The position numbers and the translations under genes were made by a program. This document shows, piece by piece, positions 11,016 to 23,300 of a stretch of 64,000 bases of DNA (positions within the stretch are counted from its first letter, which is position 1; every line of letters starts with the position of its first letter). This DNA is from Hirudo medicinalis (Eukaryota; Annelida; Clitellata; Hirudinida; Hirudinidae): NCBI GenBank assembly GCA_011800805.1, contig MPNW01000559.1, positions 140,938 to 204,937 of the forward strand, read 5' to 3'. Below the pieces are notes generated by a model. It saw only the letters and a list, made by a program, of their open reading frames with translations, was not told the DNA's origin and ran no database searches.

Positions 11016-11992
11016 CTCGCAGGTACAGAAGGAATGCTCGGTTGGTTGGAGCAGGCCATGCTGAAGGTCACTTCCTGTTAAGCGTTCATTGGGTGAACTA
11101 ATGACCAATAGAAACAAGGGCACCTACCTTGGTTTGATGTTGATTTCTGACTGCATTCCTCATGACGAAGCCTCACCTGGTAACTGGTTGTTTGTTTTGC
11201 CAACCGCTTAATAATGACCTCGGTAAGTAAAATGAAGTCAGTTGTGAGAAATTAAGTCATTTCAATTTAGAAAAGTGTGGAAAAGTTCTTTTCATGAGCA
11301 GCAGAGAACAGGTTTTCATTTCATGCGGATTGCGAAACGTTGCCTGACAATCGATTTAAATGCCTATGTACCTGTTCTCACCTGTATTAGGCAGGAGGGA
11401 ATGATGCAGGTCCCAACGTGTTCAGACAAGTTCATCACGTGATGTGCTTCGATGACGTCATTGAGACAGTGTTGTTGGTTGGTGTTAGGTCGACTGGACG
11501 ACAAGTGCTTCCTCTGAGTAACATGGGCAAACTACTTACTGAAGCTGAGATCGATGGAGATTCTACTGATCCTCAAGATCTACTCCAGCTGGCTATGAAA
11601 TCACTCCAGGTTGTTATAAAATCACTACAGGTGATCCTCAGGTGGTCAAACTAGCGCCTTTACCATGGTAACCTCCAAACAAATGTAATTGGCACAACAT
11701 CAAGTTATGAATATAGAATGTTACACGACATCTGGTGAACAAATCACATTTTTTTATAAGTTTTTATTTCTAAAATGACATTTTTGTTTGTCTTTGTTAA
11801 AATTGTTTTGCAGGTAAATTAAAGGTAAATAATTTAAATTCAACAAGCAGATTTTTTAATTGGCTTTCGTGGCAAAAATTCCGCCAGGTGTCACACCTGT
11901 GCGTCCTTAGGCCACGCTACCGACATTTCATTTCAACTTTACAGTCGTGTCTTAAACATTTCTTACAATCGCTTCACGCGGTGATGACGACT

Positions 11993-12035
11993 ACGATGAT
12001 GATGATGATGATGATGATGACGATGATGACGATGT
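11993..12035. repeat. GAT/GAC microsatellite
   Basis: About 14 trinucleotide units, mostly GAT with a few GAC. Confidence 0.9.
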
Positions 12036-12139
12036 TGAAGAATTTCTGATTCAAATTTCTGTCAAGAACAGAGAAGCTCAGAGGCACAAACAATGAGCGA
12101 GCACTTGCTGTTTTTTGCTTTGTATGCGCCTGGTCATAC

Positions 12140-12290
12140 CTTGCTGTAGCTTACAGGTAGAAGGATTAATAAATTGAGTCCCACCTGAACCGAGCGCCGC
12201 TTTGAAACATGTTTCGTATCCTCCGGTGAGTTTTTGTTGTTGGAGTTTGTCGTTGTCTGAGATCATTTGAGTTTGACATTCGGAGTTGTT
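12140..12290 (-). CDS. Candidate upstream exon, possibly N-terminus of the p53-family gene
   Basis: On the minus strand a frame reads SDNDKLQQQKLTGGYETCF and on to PSTCKLQQ, then meets a good donor, CAAG|GTATGA. It lies upstream of the p53 DNA-binding exons on the same strand and its Gln-rich composition would suit a transactivation region. However it ends in phase 1 while the first DNA-binding exon found (10860) needs two leading bases, so at least one more exon would be required, and no FxxxW-type motif is visible. Unrecognised otherwise. Confidence 0.25.
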
Positions 12291-12957
12291 GTTTCAATTG
12301 TCAGTTGTCGGTGAATTTCCATTTCTTGTTCGGGACCCTCATTAGGGGTGCAAATTATTTTAACATGGAAGGCCATGTTTCGTGAGTTTGAGGTATCAAC
12401 TGTGTCATTAGTCAATTTGTATGCGTCGTTATTGTTGTTATTAAGATAATTCAAATCATTGTTAGCAAAACTTAATCCAAGTTTAATTAACCACAAATCA
12501 TTTCATATTTTAAGATGAAAATGTTATTTGGAAAGAGGTGGTGATAACCACTGACAATAATAAGCAACAAAATTAAAAACCAAGCATCTTGTAATGTGAG
12601 CATCTGGTTCTCAGGACCACATCTTCAAACATGAGCATCGTGGCCATGTTGCTGAAGATGCAATTCATCTATTTTATTCTGAAATGAACTCCATACATTG
12701 TTTGTGAGATTTATGAACTTTCAAAATGTTCGTTCGCAATTCATTCATGAAATTGCTGAAGAGATATTTATAGACTGGTCTTCGTCCTGATAAATATCGA
12801 CAATGTTAACAATAACAGCTAATTATAATAAATATGAATATTTAATTAGTAATGAAATTATTACCATCATGTGATCGACCATTGGGACATCGTGACCTTC
12901 TTGCAGAGGTTCAGGTTGTAATTATTTTAAATGTTTAACATGTAGCTACTAATTAAA

Positions 12958-13185
12958 TTATTATTATTATTATTATTATCATCATCAACATTATTATTAT
13001 TATTACTATTAATAATAATAATATTATTATTAATGTTAATATTAATAATTAATAATATTATTAATTAATAATATTATTATTAATAATTATTAATGTAATT
13101 ATTATTATTACTATTAATATTATTATTGTTATTATTATCATCATCATTATTATTATTATTATTGTTATTATTATTATTTGTGCTG
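12958..13185. repeat. ATT/AAT microsatellite block
   Basis: About 230 bases almost entirely of ATT, AAT and TCA units with strand-switching runs that could form hairpins. Confidence 0.9.
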
Positions 13186-15113
13186 TTGTCGTCGAAATAA
13201 TGTGTCACCTGGAGATAATCAATTTGAGGAAGTCATCGACAGAAAGAATATTATTATTGCTTTTATAATAAATATTCCTTTGTCAATCATTTTTATTTTA
13301 TATTGAATCTTGCTTGATATCACGTTTGGAACAAGCATGGGTCCAAGTGACATCTTACTGGGCAGTCTTAGATGAGATTGTTGGGTCTAATACTGTCAGG
13401 TAAAGATGTCAGGTGGATTCGTCATCGACGGAATCTTTTCCTTGACACGCATGAGAAGATGGACGCCTCCAAGCGTTGGCGGTCGTCATGACAATCGCAG
13501 GTGAACCACTTTTCCGTTGGGACGATTGTCTTTCCTCGTCGTATTACCGCCACTTTGGGCATAAACTATCCTTCTCTTTGATTCTCAGACTAGTTTTTTC
13601 TTAGACATCTTCCATCCATCATCCCGTGCACGTTGTAAGCTCCATGGTGACCAACATCGATGCAGAACCCAGGAAAATCAATAACATTTTTCTCCTCCTC
13701 CTCATCATCACCACCACCATCACCATAATCATCATCATTGGTTAGGTTCTTCATCAGTTAAATCAGCTCAAAGTGTAAAATTTGGAAACTATGCAACCAT
13801 GTTGAAAAATGTAATGAATAATTTAGAATTAATGAATAATTTAGAAGTAATTGAATCATTTCATGTGGTGGATGTTGGATATTTCCGTGATTTCTAATAA
13901 TGACAATTATTATTACTATGATGTACTGCTTGCATTCAATCAAGTGGAGTATCAGTCTCAACATAACAAGTCATTTGAGACAACGAAATGATGATAAGGT
14001 TAATACATTTTTTAATAAACTATCCTGTGGAGTGTTTCATGAGTTTTTTCTTAAGTATGCAGTTAGATCTGATGCTGGCCAGGTGAACACTTCAGGTAAA
14101 ACAGGTGCGATTGTGTTTCACGAAGGTATATCAACTTATTCGTCCCATGAGAAAATCAATAAATTCAAGTTTTGCAAAAAAAATGCTGAATAGTTCCAAA
14201 AAAATCAAAGCTGTGTTCAGCCGAAAGTTAAATTGGTTAAGAGTAGATGATGATTATTGACGGCCTCTCACTAAACACGAGAGATTTCTAAAGCCCAAGG
14301 AGCTTTATATACTTTTATTAAATAAAATCACAAATAATGTAATTGAAATACAAACCCATTTAAAATATTGTAAAAATAAAAATAGCAATCGTTCGCAACT
14401 GAAACTTTAGCGAGCCCAAACACATCTTTGCACCATCTCCTTATGAAGGCTTGGTAAAACACCGATCGGTGAAACTTTGCTTCGCTTTCGAAATCTGCAA
14501 AAGCTCAGAGAGCATTTTCTCGACAAACCTGCGCTGACTTAAAACTAGCAGCAACAACAACAGCAACAACACTTCCTGACGATGAATGGTGAAGCCTACT
14601 TATACTCACAACTTACTACAAATTCCTGAATTTGTCGGGTTCTAATTAGCTTTTTTGGCTACCAAGACAAATTTATCGGCTCCACTGACTCCCGTTGAGT
14701 GATTAAAGTGCATTTAAAATAGAATTAAATGATATTCAATGAACCCTCACTCAACAACAAAGGTCCAATGTGATGCCCTCCCTATTAATAAAAATAATTG
14801 ACTCGCAGGCAGCCTTCTGGCATTTGTTTCAGTTTGGCATCAAACATATCATGTGCTCCTGCCTAAGAAGCAAAAAGCAAAGTGCAAATAGGGCAACATT
14901 TTGTAACTAATCATGAAAAAATATTTAAAGTGCCTCAAATTACATATTTGTGAACCTAAATGTGGATCATCTTAACTTTAATCAAACAAGACTCCTTCAT
15001 ATGCAAATGGCAAGAAACACATCACTTGGAAGTACAAAAAGCTTTTAATTGTTGTGGATGATATCAAGCTAGTACATAAAAATGACTCATTCCCTATGGA
15101 AATACCCAACAGC

Positions 15114-16729
15114 TCATCTACAGTATGTTGCATCAATCTGCTTGATCCAAGGTAGGAGGAGCATGATCTTTCTTCGATAATCTGGATTTATTTTTGAAGG
15201 ATCGTCACGAGACTGCCAGATGAGGTTCCTTTCGAGGTAAAGAGTGTGGAGCTTCTTCAAGGGGACCAACTCATCCAAGTCTTCCCAGGTTGAAATCTGA
15301 TTGTCATTGCACTGAGCATGAAATACAAAGAGTTACAGTTTAGCATGCTGTGAATGAATTGAGCCCTCTGAGACAAACCCAAAACTCCTCCAAACTTTGC
15401 AAGTGTTTGAGATTTTCCAACTTTTTTATTCTGTTTCCGGCCACATCCAAAATGGTCAGTTTGGCCTTGAAATGGAAGAATCAGTGGGTTAAAAAACTAT
15501 TCATATATTTTACTTTAAAAGTTACAAACCAATGCTTTCAGACCATCAATTTTTTCAATGCCATTGTGACTCAAATACAATTGGTCCAAACTCACAAGAA
15601 ATTCCAAGTTCTCTATCTTCCTCAACCTGTTACTCTGAAAAAACAAAGAACTTGTTGCAACACGATACAAACCGTTGAATAAGGTATCAACTTTAACAAA
15701 ATTAATATGTCAAACCTGAAGACTTAAGACAGTCAGATTGGTCAAAGTGCTGAGGTTTTCGATCTTTGTGATTTTGTTTTTACCAAGAAACAAACTGTCA
15801 AGATTTACCAAGGAGTCGATGTTTTCAATTTTCTATAAAATTAAATCATGCAAAGTGACAAACACAAATAATTCATGTAAAACAAAGTTATGTTTGAAAA
15901 AATATATCTGAAAGGTCTCAATCATACTCTAATTTTATTGGACCCAAGTTCCAGCATGTCCAATGACACTAGATGTGAAACATTTTCAATTATCTGGATT
16001 TTATTCTGCACAAGGAATAGTTTCTTTAACATTGGCAGTGGTTTCAAGTTTTCAATCACGCTGATGCGATTGAAAGATAGGTCAAGAATCCTGGTAGATC
16101 ATAAATACGTAATTTTTAAAAATCTGATTTAGATTAGTAAAATAATCAAACAAACTTCAGATTGACCAATTTGTCCAAATTCTCAATTTTAGTAATTTGG
16201 TTATCATAGAGGTCCACTTCTTCAAGCATAACATTGGTTAAATTTTCTATTTTGCTTATTAGATTCTGTCTGAGGCAAATTTTCTAAAACAAGTTCATGA
16301 AAATTTAGACATTGAAAAACATTATGGCTAAACAATTTAAATATTTATGAACTTGTAAATTTTTTAGATGTCCAATGTTTTCAATTTTTCCAATTCTCTC
16401 ATGATTAAGATCAATGTCCTGAAAACATGTACAGATTAGTTTACGTGATAGCAAAAATGTAAGGCCCACAATTTTAGCACAATCATACGCACATCTAAAA
16501 GGTGTCAAATAACTAAACTCCAAAATATCTTAGAATAAATATGAAAACTAACTGTTGCATTTTCATCTGTAACTATCAGCCTATTGACGGTCAGATCCGA
16601 TTTAGGGTGCTGACTGTCATCTTCTAATTAAGAAGCAATCATAAATTGAATTCGCACGTCAGCTTACTCAAAGTAATGATATGACCAACCCTTCGTACTC
16701 TTGTTTATTTCTCCGGCCTTGTCCGCCAT
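15114..16729 (-). CDS. PPP1R7: SDS22 / protein phosphatase 1 regulatory subunit 7
   Basis: Regulatory subunit that binds PP1 catalytic subunits through a leucine-rich-repeat solenoid, mainly nuclear/cytoplasmic. Nine exons, all in phase: 16729-16690 (MADKAGEINKSTK), 16623-16553, 16418-16353, 16283-16156, 16090-15928, 15832-15716, 15634-15530, 15465-15379 and 15311-15114. The 22-residue SDS22 repeats are plain: LNHERIGKIENIGHLKNL, LRQNLISKIENL, VDLYDNQITKIENLDKL, LFLGKNKITKIENLSTL, LYLSHNGIEKIDGLKAL, LDVAGNRIKKLENLKHL, then EEFW joined to CNDNQISTWEDLDEL. The LRR cap ends in PDYRRKIMLLLPWIKQIDAT. Predicted length of roughly 335 residues is close to the 360 of vertebrate PPP1R7, the shorter part being the N-terminus. 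Start and stop (TGA 15114-15116) are clear; the gene appears intact. Confidence 0.96.
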
Positions 16730-18150
16730 TATTTTAGTTAAAAGGCAGGGATGTTTCGTAAAAAGTTAACTGTCCTACTAAAATAAAAACAAAACCCTGT
16801 TATTCTGTACTTACTTTAATTATAAAATATATATCAAAATACTTAAATGTGACAATAAATTAACCACAGTCTTGGCCGAGAAAGAAAAGTGTGGGGATTT
16901 GCTTGGAACTTATTTGCATTTATAATGCAAAATATACAGTAAACATGACAAAAAAAACGAGGGGCGAAAAAGTCCAAGCATGGAGGATTATTCAAAAACG
17001 TTAATAACTCTGCAAAAAATTGGTATGTGAAATATGAGTGGTTTATCATGGACAAAAGTTTTTGTAAACTACTATAAATTAATGTAATGTTATGTTATGC
17101 TAAATTAAAAGGAGTGCCACTAGTTATTAAAACAATTTTAGATTTTCGAATTTATTACATTCGTGCTAACAATGTTGGAGTTGGAGGAAAGGAAGGAGAA
17201 TTGTATTACCAACATAAAATAATTTAAAAAAAACTGACCAATCACGAGTTCAAAGAGCTGGTGCAAGTTAGCCCAGAGGGTAGCGTTCCTGCGAACGACG
17301 GTAAAAGCAACAGTCGTTACGTGTCGTGTTCGAAACCCAGCTTGCGCCACCACAAAGCGCCCCTGGGAGCCGGCGCTATATAAACGGTCTAAGCGCCCCT
17401 GACGCTCACGCTTATGGCGCTATATAAATAAACTTACTTACTTACTGGTTAGCGGCATCAGAAAATAACAGAGGTGATCTTAGCAGCCACACTTAGTAGT
17501 CTTAGCAGTCGAGCAAACTAGCCTAGTAAAGAATAAACTATATAAGCTGTAGCATACAAGAACAGCAGGTGATGATTAATATCCAATTAGGGTGACGCCA
17601 GGGATTTAAATAACTCCCTGGTGGACAGTGTTTGGGCAAACAAACATAAGATACATAACTAGCTCAGGCTTGTAGATCACACCTTTTTTTCGAAGCATTA
17701 ATCAACAAATTTTAGACAAGACATACTTAGTAGATATTTCATTGGACTACAAGTCTATTGTGACCTTTTTAATTGTGACCCCCAAATTACGTCACCGGAA
17801 TATCATAAAACAAGCCCCAATTCACGAGCCAGCATTTTTTCCAAAAGTGGAACTTTTTATTTCCATGTGTTTGGAAAGATCAAGAATATAATAATAACTG
17901 GACAATGATTCACCAGCATACAAAGCTTAGACAAACCCGACACCTAATGGACCGACTCTGTCCTCAACCTCTCAATATTGCAAGCATATGGGGTAAAAGT
18001 TAGGGTAAAGACTAACAAAACATTACATCACGTAGTAATATGTTGATTGAAACAAAATAAAAAGATAGAAATTAAAAATATTCAAAGTCATTATCAGAAG
18101 GCAATGTAAGTTGAGTAACAGATTCATCCGAGTTGAAAAATAAATACAGT
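16730..18150. other. Intergenic region between PPP1R7 and laminin alpha, with a SINE
   Basis: Contains the presumed 5' flank of PPP1R7, the tRNA-derived SINE at about 17237-17446 and the 3' flank of laminin alpha. No other gene could be supported; the small ORFs are unrecognised. Confidence 0.6.
17237..17446 (+). mobile_element. tRNA-derived SINE with (CTTA)n tail
   Basis: A tRNA-like head has an A-box-like segment (TTAGCCCAGAGGGTAGCG, about 17268-17285) and a B-box-like segment (GTGTTCGAAACCC, about 17326-17338), about the spacing of a Pol III type-2 promoter. The body carries GGCGCTATATAAA twice (about 17372 and 17416), and the element ends in AAACTTACTTACTTACT. tRNA-related SINEs with a GCGCTATATAAAT end are known from several marine invertebrate groups. 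Target-site duplications were not identified. Confidence 0.75.
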
Positions 18151-21100
18151 CTATGTACAGCCAGGAAGAGCACCATTGGCATCTGCTGATTGGGTGATGT
18201 AAACAGGGTTCCCATTGACAAGACATCTTTCAATGCAGCCAACAAAACCAACTGGAGAAAACAGTCCTGGGACACTCCATGCCTGATCTAGTGACAATTT
18301 AAAGTAATGGCTCAAAAACAATTGCTTGACTTGTCTCCTTACTCGCTCAATAAACGACAATTCATTAGCATTAATTAAATATCAATTATAATTAATTCAA
18401 TAATTAATCATATTTTGCTCCACCTTTCACTCCAGCAAGATAGATTGGCACGCTCAAAGGTGCGGCATATTGGAAAGTGTCAAAATTCTTGGTCTCACTG
18501 TAACTTGCATCGACGTTGAGCGTAACAGATGCTATGTTGATTGTCATCGTAACATTGTGGAAAGCATTGTTGCAAATGGTGTAACCAGTCTTGAAAGCTT
18601 TTGAGGTGAATACAAAGGGCTGGGAAGATGAGCCGATGATGACTTGCATCTGTAAATATAAAGTGTTAACAATAACTTTAAATTTCAATATACATATGTT
18701 AAAATCTTTACTTCTCCTCCGACAATGGACATGGAAACAAATTTGGAAGCATTATCCCAGGCAACCATGAGCACTCCGGTGGTTGAAGAGGTTTTGAAGG
18801 AGAGGGTGATGCCGAAAGGAGGTTGAAGGTTGAACAAAGGGTTGGCATTGTAAGAGTCGCTGACTCTGATGTATCCCGATGATGCTACATTCATGCCCAT
18901 TTTAGTATCCATGGAACAAGGAGATACTCCTTTCCTCACCATGATTTTGCTGCAAATATTACAAATATTGGAGATAAAGGAACACATGCAGAGCTTAAAA
19001 TATATTCAAAGGTGGTTAATAACCTTCCAATTACTGTTAGACTCTTTGAAGTGGTTGATTGAATGACAATATCCTGCAGGCAACCTTTGAAGGAAGCCTT
19101 TCCACTCTGGTTAAACAGTTTTAAACAATATTAAATCATTTCCAATTTCAATAATTCACATTTCCTCCATTACGACATGCCAAATTCCCTAAAAGTCATC
19201 TGAAAGATCTTTAAGGAAAATATATAAATATATATTCTATATAAATTAATACTAAGAGAACTAGGTCTGCCTATTTGCAATGTTTGACAACTAACTTGAA
19301 TTGCTGCAGGAAATGGATCTAAAGTGTAAGGCACACCTCCTATGTAGAGCGGAGTGTTAACACGGAGAGTGCTCGTTCCGTTGTAGATGAAGTTGTTGAA
19401 GTCCTGATTGTCCTGGATCATAACAGCCAAAATATTGACAGCCATGTACACAGACACCTGAGAAGCAAGTAATGGTAAAAAATAATCATCTTATGAACCT
19501 GGTAATCATAAACCACCATTTGTAAAAGTAGTAACCTTGTGCCACAAGCCGTCATAATAAGTTTTCTTAGAAGCCACACTCATTGGTGATGTCCCATTCA
19601 TTACAAGAACATTTATGACACCCTTGAAAAGATAAACTGCAAAATAATTCGATGGTACTGGAGCACTGGCAACATATAGTAAGAGTCCATCTGGTTGTAA
19701 AGACCTGAACAGTATGGAACATTGGAATCTACAAATTCAGAAAAGTAACTTAACTACATGCCTCACTGGTCAAATATTCAAATGCAAGTCCATAAATGAC
19801 CAAAATAAAACTTTTGAAACTTCATTAATTGAATAATAAATGGGTGCCACAATTTAATTTTTGCAAAATAACTCACAAAGATGACTAATTTGAATTTAAA
19901 TGTTCAAAACGACTTAACGTCACAATGAGCAAATTTACTTACGGTGATGAAAAAACGCTTTCATCCCCACTTATGTCGTATTGAATGTAATTTTCAGATT
20001 CAACGCCAAAACCAAAAGTATTGTTGCCATAGAAACTGTTGCTAGGAACTGGAAGAATACAAGCAAGGGGTGCAGTTGTGGTTGGGCAAGGATTGCATGG
20101 AGCAGGAGCAGGAGGCAGAGGAAGTTGGATTCCACTCAGGTAGATTGCTCTCGAGGTTTGACCACTCAATACTTTGGGATCATACAACTGGATGGCACTT
20201 TGCATAAAATGATGAAATGATTAAATCTATGCTTACATATCTAAATAAGTAAGAAATGCCTAGTTATCTGAATCACGAATCAAACTTAACTCAAGTAAAG
20301 AAATAAAAAGAAGCAACAATCAATAACCATTTAATAAAACAATTCATCTCTGCACTAAATTAACAACTTTATTCCTTGAAGCTCAAATGTATCTAGCTGA
20401 CTCGTTAGATAACTTATTAGCCGACTTGTTAGATAACTTATAATCTATTTAATTTATCAAAATAAATTCAGTTTTTACACATCATTGAGAGAGATTTGCT
20501 TGATTCCTCCAACAAATGACATCTTCACTGGCAGGACATTTGCATCGAGACCAAATGTGGCCGGCACCCCCCCTATGTAAAGTGAATTGTCCAACAATCT
20601 CATGTAGGGATTCATGGTCACAGCTCCGATGTGCGTCTCGAAATTGTCCACTTTCATCCGTGGACTTCATTGCCACGAAACGAAAACGAAAATGAATCAG
20701 CATTCATTGAAAGTAAACAATAAGGAGAGATAAAGTGAAACCTGTTATTAAAAATGAAACTAAGAGAGACTTTATGCTCAATGCCATTGCTAAGGTAGAG
20801 ATTTCTGGTTCTGAAAGTTGGCTGGATTCCAAAACCTTGATTGAATAGTACGATGATGTCTCCATTGTACAGGGAAACATACAAAAACGTGTTTTGGTCC
20901 TGGATGCATAACAAAACAAAGTTCGTCGCGTAATTATCCCGGGCGTAAAAATTACATTGTTACACTAACAGCAGAGGGTTTTTCAAGATAGGCAAAAAAT
21001 AGTAATCCACTGAAGGCTGTGGTTATAAATGTGAAGTCAATAGTTGAGATTGGAGAGACAAGAGGATTGATGAGGGAATAAGATGATCTGTTTACAAAGC

Positions 21101-23300
21101 CAAGACCTGCTTGGACCTGTTTTAAAATGCAATCCTTTTGAATACTTCAAAACATTGAACTTGAAGACAACATTGAAATTGTTTGTTGTAGTTAAGTAAA
21201 AACTTCGCTATGAATCAAAAAAATTTAAAATGAAGTATTTATAATAATAATAATAATAATAATAATAAGGACAATAATGAAATAACAATAAATGAATAAT
21301 GAAATAACAATAAATGAATAATGAAATAATAAAGCATCATATTAAATAAATAAAAATGAAAAAGCAAAAAGGCCGACATTCTCCAAGCATGAGGTAAGAT
21401 CCACGTTGACGCTCGAGTTTACGCCGGTGGTCAGGCTATCTGGCAGAGGCACGTTCGAAAAGGTGGTCGTATGTTGGAAGTCCTTGATGCTCCCTGCAAA
21501 TCCATTAGCGACTGGACCGCGTCTGTTGCATGATAAAGGTTTACATCACCTTCATTACATCTGATATCTGCAGATGTCGTATCAAAGAAACATTCTTTTC
21601 AACAATTGCTTATGCAGGATTAATACCGAGAAAAGCAAAGCAAAGGATTGGTAGAAGAAATAGCTTTCTGATAGAAAAGATAAACGGTCATTTTAACCAA
21701 AAAAGTAGATTCTGCTAATGGCGTGCGTAATGAATTTGCGTAACATTCACGGGCTCGTGAAACTCCAAAACACAAAACACGGACGTCGAAGAAACAGAGA
21801 CTCACGCGAAGCTCGGATGTTGTCCTCCGAAAACGAAGCCGACACCACCGAGAGAGGCGAGGTTGATAACTGCAGGCGTGGTCTTGGTCTCACTTTGAGT
21901 TGAATTGACTGCTGTCACACTGAGAGTCATCGACAGAGACGAGTGAGAGGCCGTCAACTAAAACGACATTTTTAATTTATTTCCTCCAAACAAATGCAAT
22001 TTAAAGTTATTATATACACTGTTATGATTCAACATTATTAATGATTTATTTTCTTTGATACACTTTTTTTGTGCAGAGCAATTATATTTCGAGATAAAAT
22101 TCTGGCTTATACTTTAAACCACAGGCCGTTGTTGTAAGCATTGTCCGAAACGATGGTCGTGGTCGCTCCTCCCGACAAAATGGAGAACAATACTTTCCCA
22201 TCTTGGATGTAAATTCCATAATAATCTGGACCAGAAGGAGATGGCAAGACAAAAATCACTCCCTGTTGAGCAAATGTTCTGAATTGAAGAGAAACTTGAG
22301 CCTGTCCGACGAGGTTGAAAGTATTCTTCGCGTTAAACAGAACGTATCCGAATCCGTAAAAGGTGACGCAGTCGGACGCGTAGGACAGCCTCCGATCGGT
22401 CGTCGGCTTCTTGCAGCACGTGGCAGTGGAAGTGCTCCTCAAAATGCTCTGCCACACGGGCAACGGGGCTCCATTGTACAGGACGTTGTAGATGCATCCG
22501 TTGAAGCCGATGCCAGAATTGTAAACCTTTTGTATCTAAAATCAAATATTATCAAAGTATTTTCTTGTCTTAAATAAATTCAAAGAAAACTTTCTGCTTT
22601 TAAGATTCAATAGCACAAACACCTTAAGAAGAAATATTTTATCCCTCCTTCCTATCTACAATTTTATTCCTGCGAAGACCTTAAGATAAAAATATCGAAC
22701 CCGTTCATATTGAACGTCGACAGAATTGAATAATTATTAAATGCTTTATTAATAATTAAGTGATAAATGTCACGTTAAATGTTCGCTTACGTTGAGAGCA
22801 TTTACTGCAAGTCCCCCGATGTAGATCGGCGAATTGAGCGCGACGCGGACGTTGGTCGTGGAGGTCGCCCGACCGGACACGGTCAAAGTACCCCAAGTGG
22901 ATAACTGCACCACCGTCAACTTGACGTCTGCTTCGTACCTAAAGAAACACGATTTGGCAAATCAAGATATTGAAATCATTGCATCAAGCTGTTTGCACGA
23001 TGTAATAATAGATGTATAGTGCAATGCATAATGACTGAAAGAAACACCTCGTAATGTAGACTCGGAACCAACTCCTGGCAGCAAGTTGAGCGGCATTACA
23101 AACAGTGGTTTTGACATCCTTGAAGCTGAATTCGAAACAGACCGTGCTGTTCACCAGTTGAAGCAGCAGCTTCTCCTGCGACTGCGTGTTTTCAGCAAAA
23201 AACAAAACCCCTCTAGCCAACGAATTGTACGAAAAGTCCAGTCCTATGGAATTGTACAGCTGGTTGCTATTCAGATCAGGATTGGTGATCTGTTCGGTGT
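18151..23300 (-). other. Laminin alpha: five LG domains (receptor-binding)
   Basis: LG1 starts at about 23290 (YNSIGLDFSYNSLARGVLFF); LG1/LG2 are joined in an exon with GFNGCIYNVLYNG and a CC pair (22540-22100). LG2 ends with NGFAGSIKDF (about 21500); LG3 contains LYIGGVPATFG and FVGGIKQISLNDV (20665-20479). A Pro/Thr/Cys-rich linker (LPLPPAPAPCNPCPTT) separates LG3 from LG4, as in other alpha chains, where it is often cleaved. LG4 contains LYIGGVPYTL and FKGCLQDIVI; LG5 ends with GFVGCIERCLVNG and a final Cys just before the stop. The typical terminal Cys pairs are present. Confidence 0.88.

Larger units (their letters stand above)
10861..15113. other. Long stretch upstream of the p53-family exons and downstream of PPP1R7
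   Basis: Probably holds the p53-family first intron(s), its promoter and the 3' flank of PPP1R7. Features seen: a 10-bp tandem repeat at 10981, a GAT run at 11995, a candidate minus-strand exon at 12140-12290, a large ATT block at 12958-13185 and AT-rich DNA. No other coding region could be supported; the plus-strand frames at 11418-11654 and 13900-14193 are unrecognised and lack convincing exon borders. Confidence 0.5.

Noticed and set aside
11418..11654. Plus-strand ORF with a Leu-Gln repeat (SLQVVIKSLQV)
   Set aside because: No recognisable family, no splice context, and located in the presumed p53-family 5' intron.
15350..16132. Plus-strand ORFs across the leucine-rich-repeat region
   Set aside because: Antisense shadows of PPP1R7 exons.
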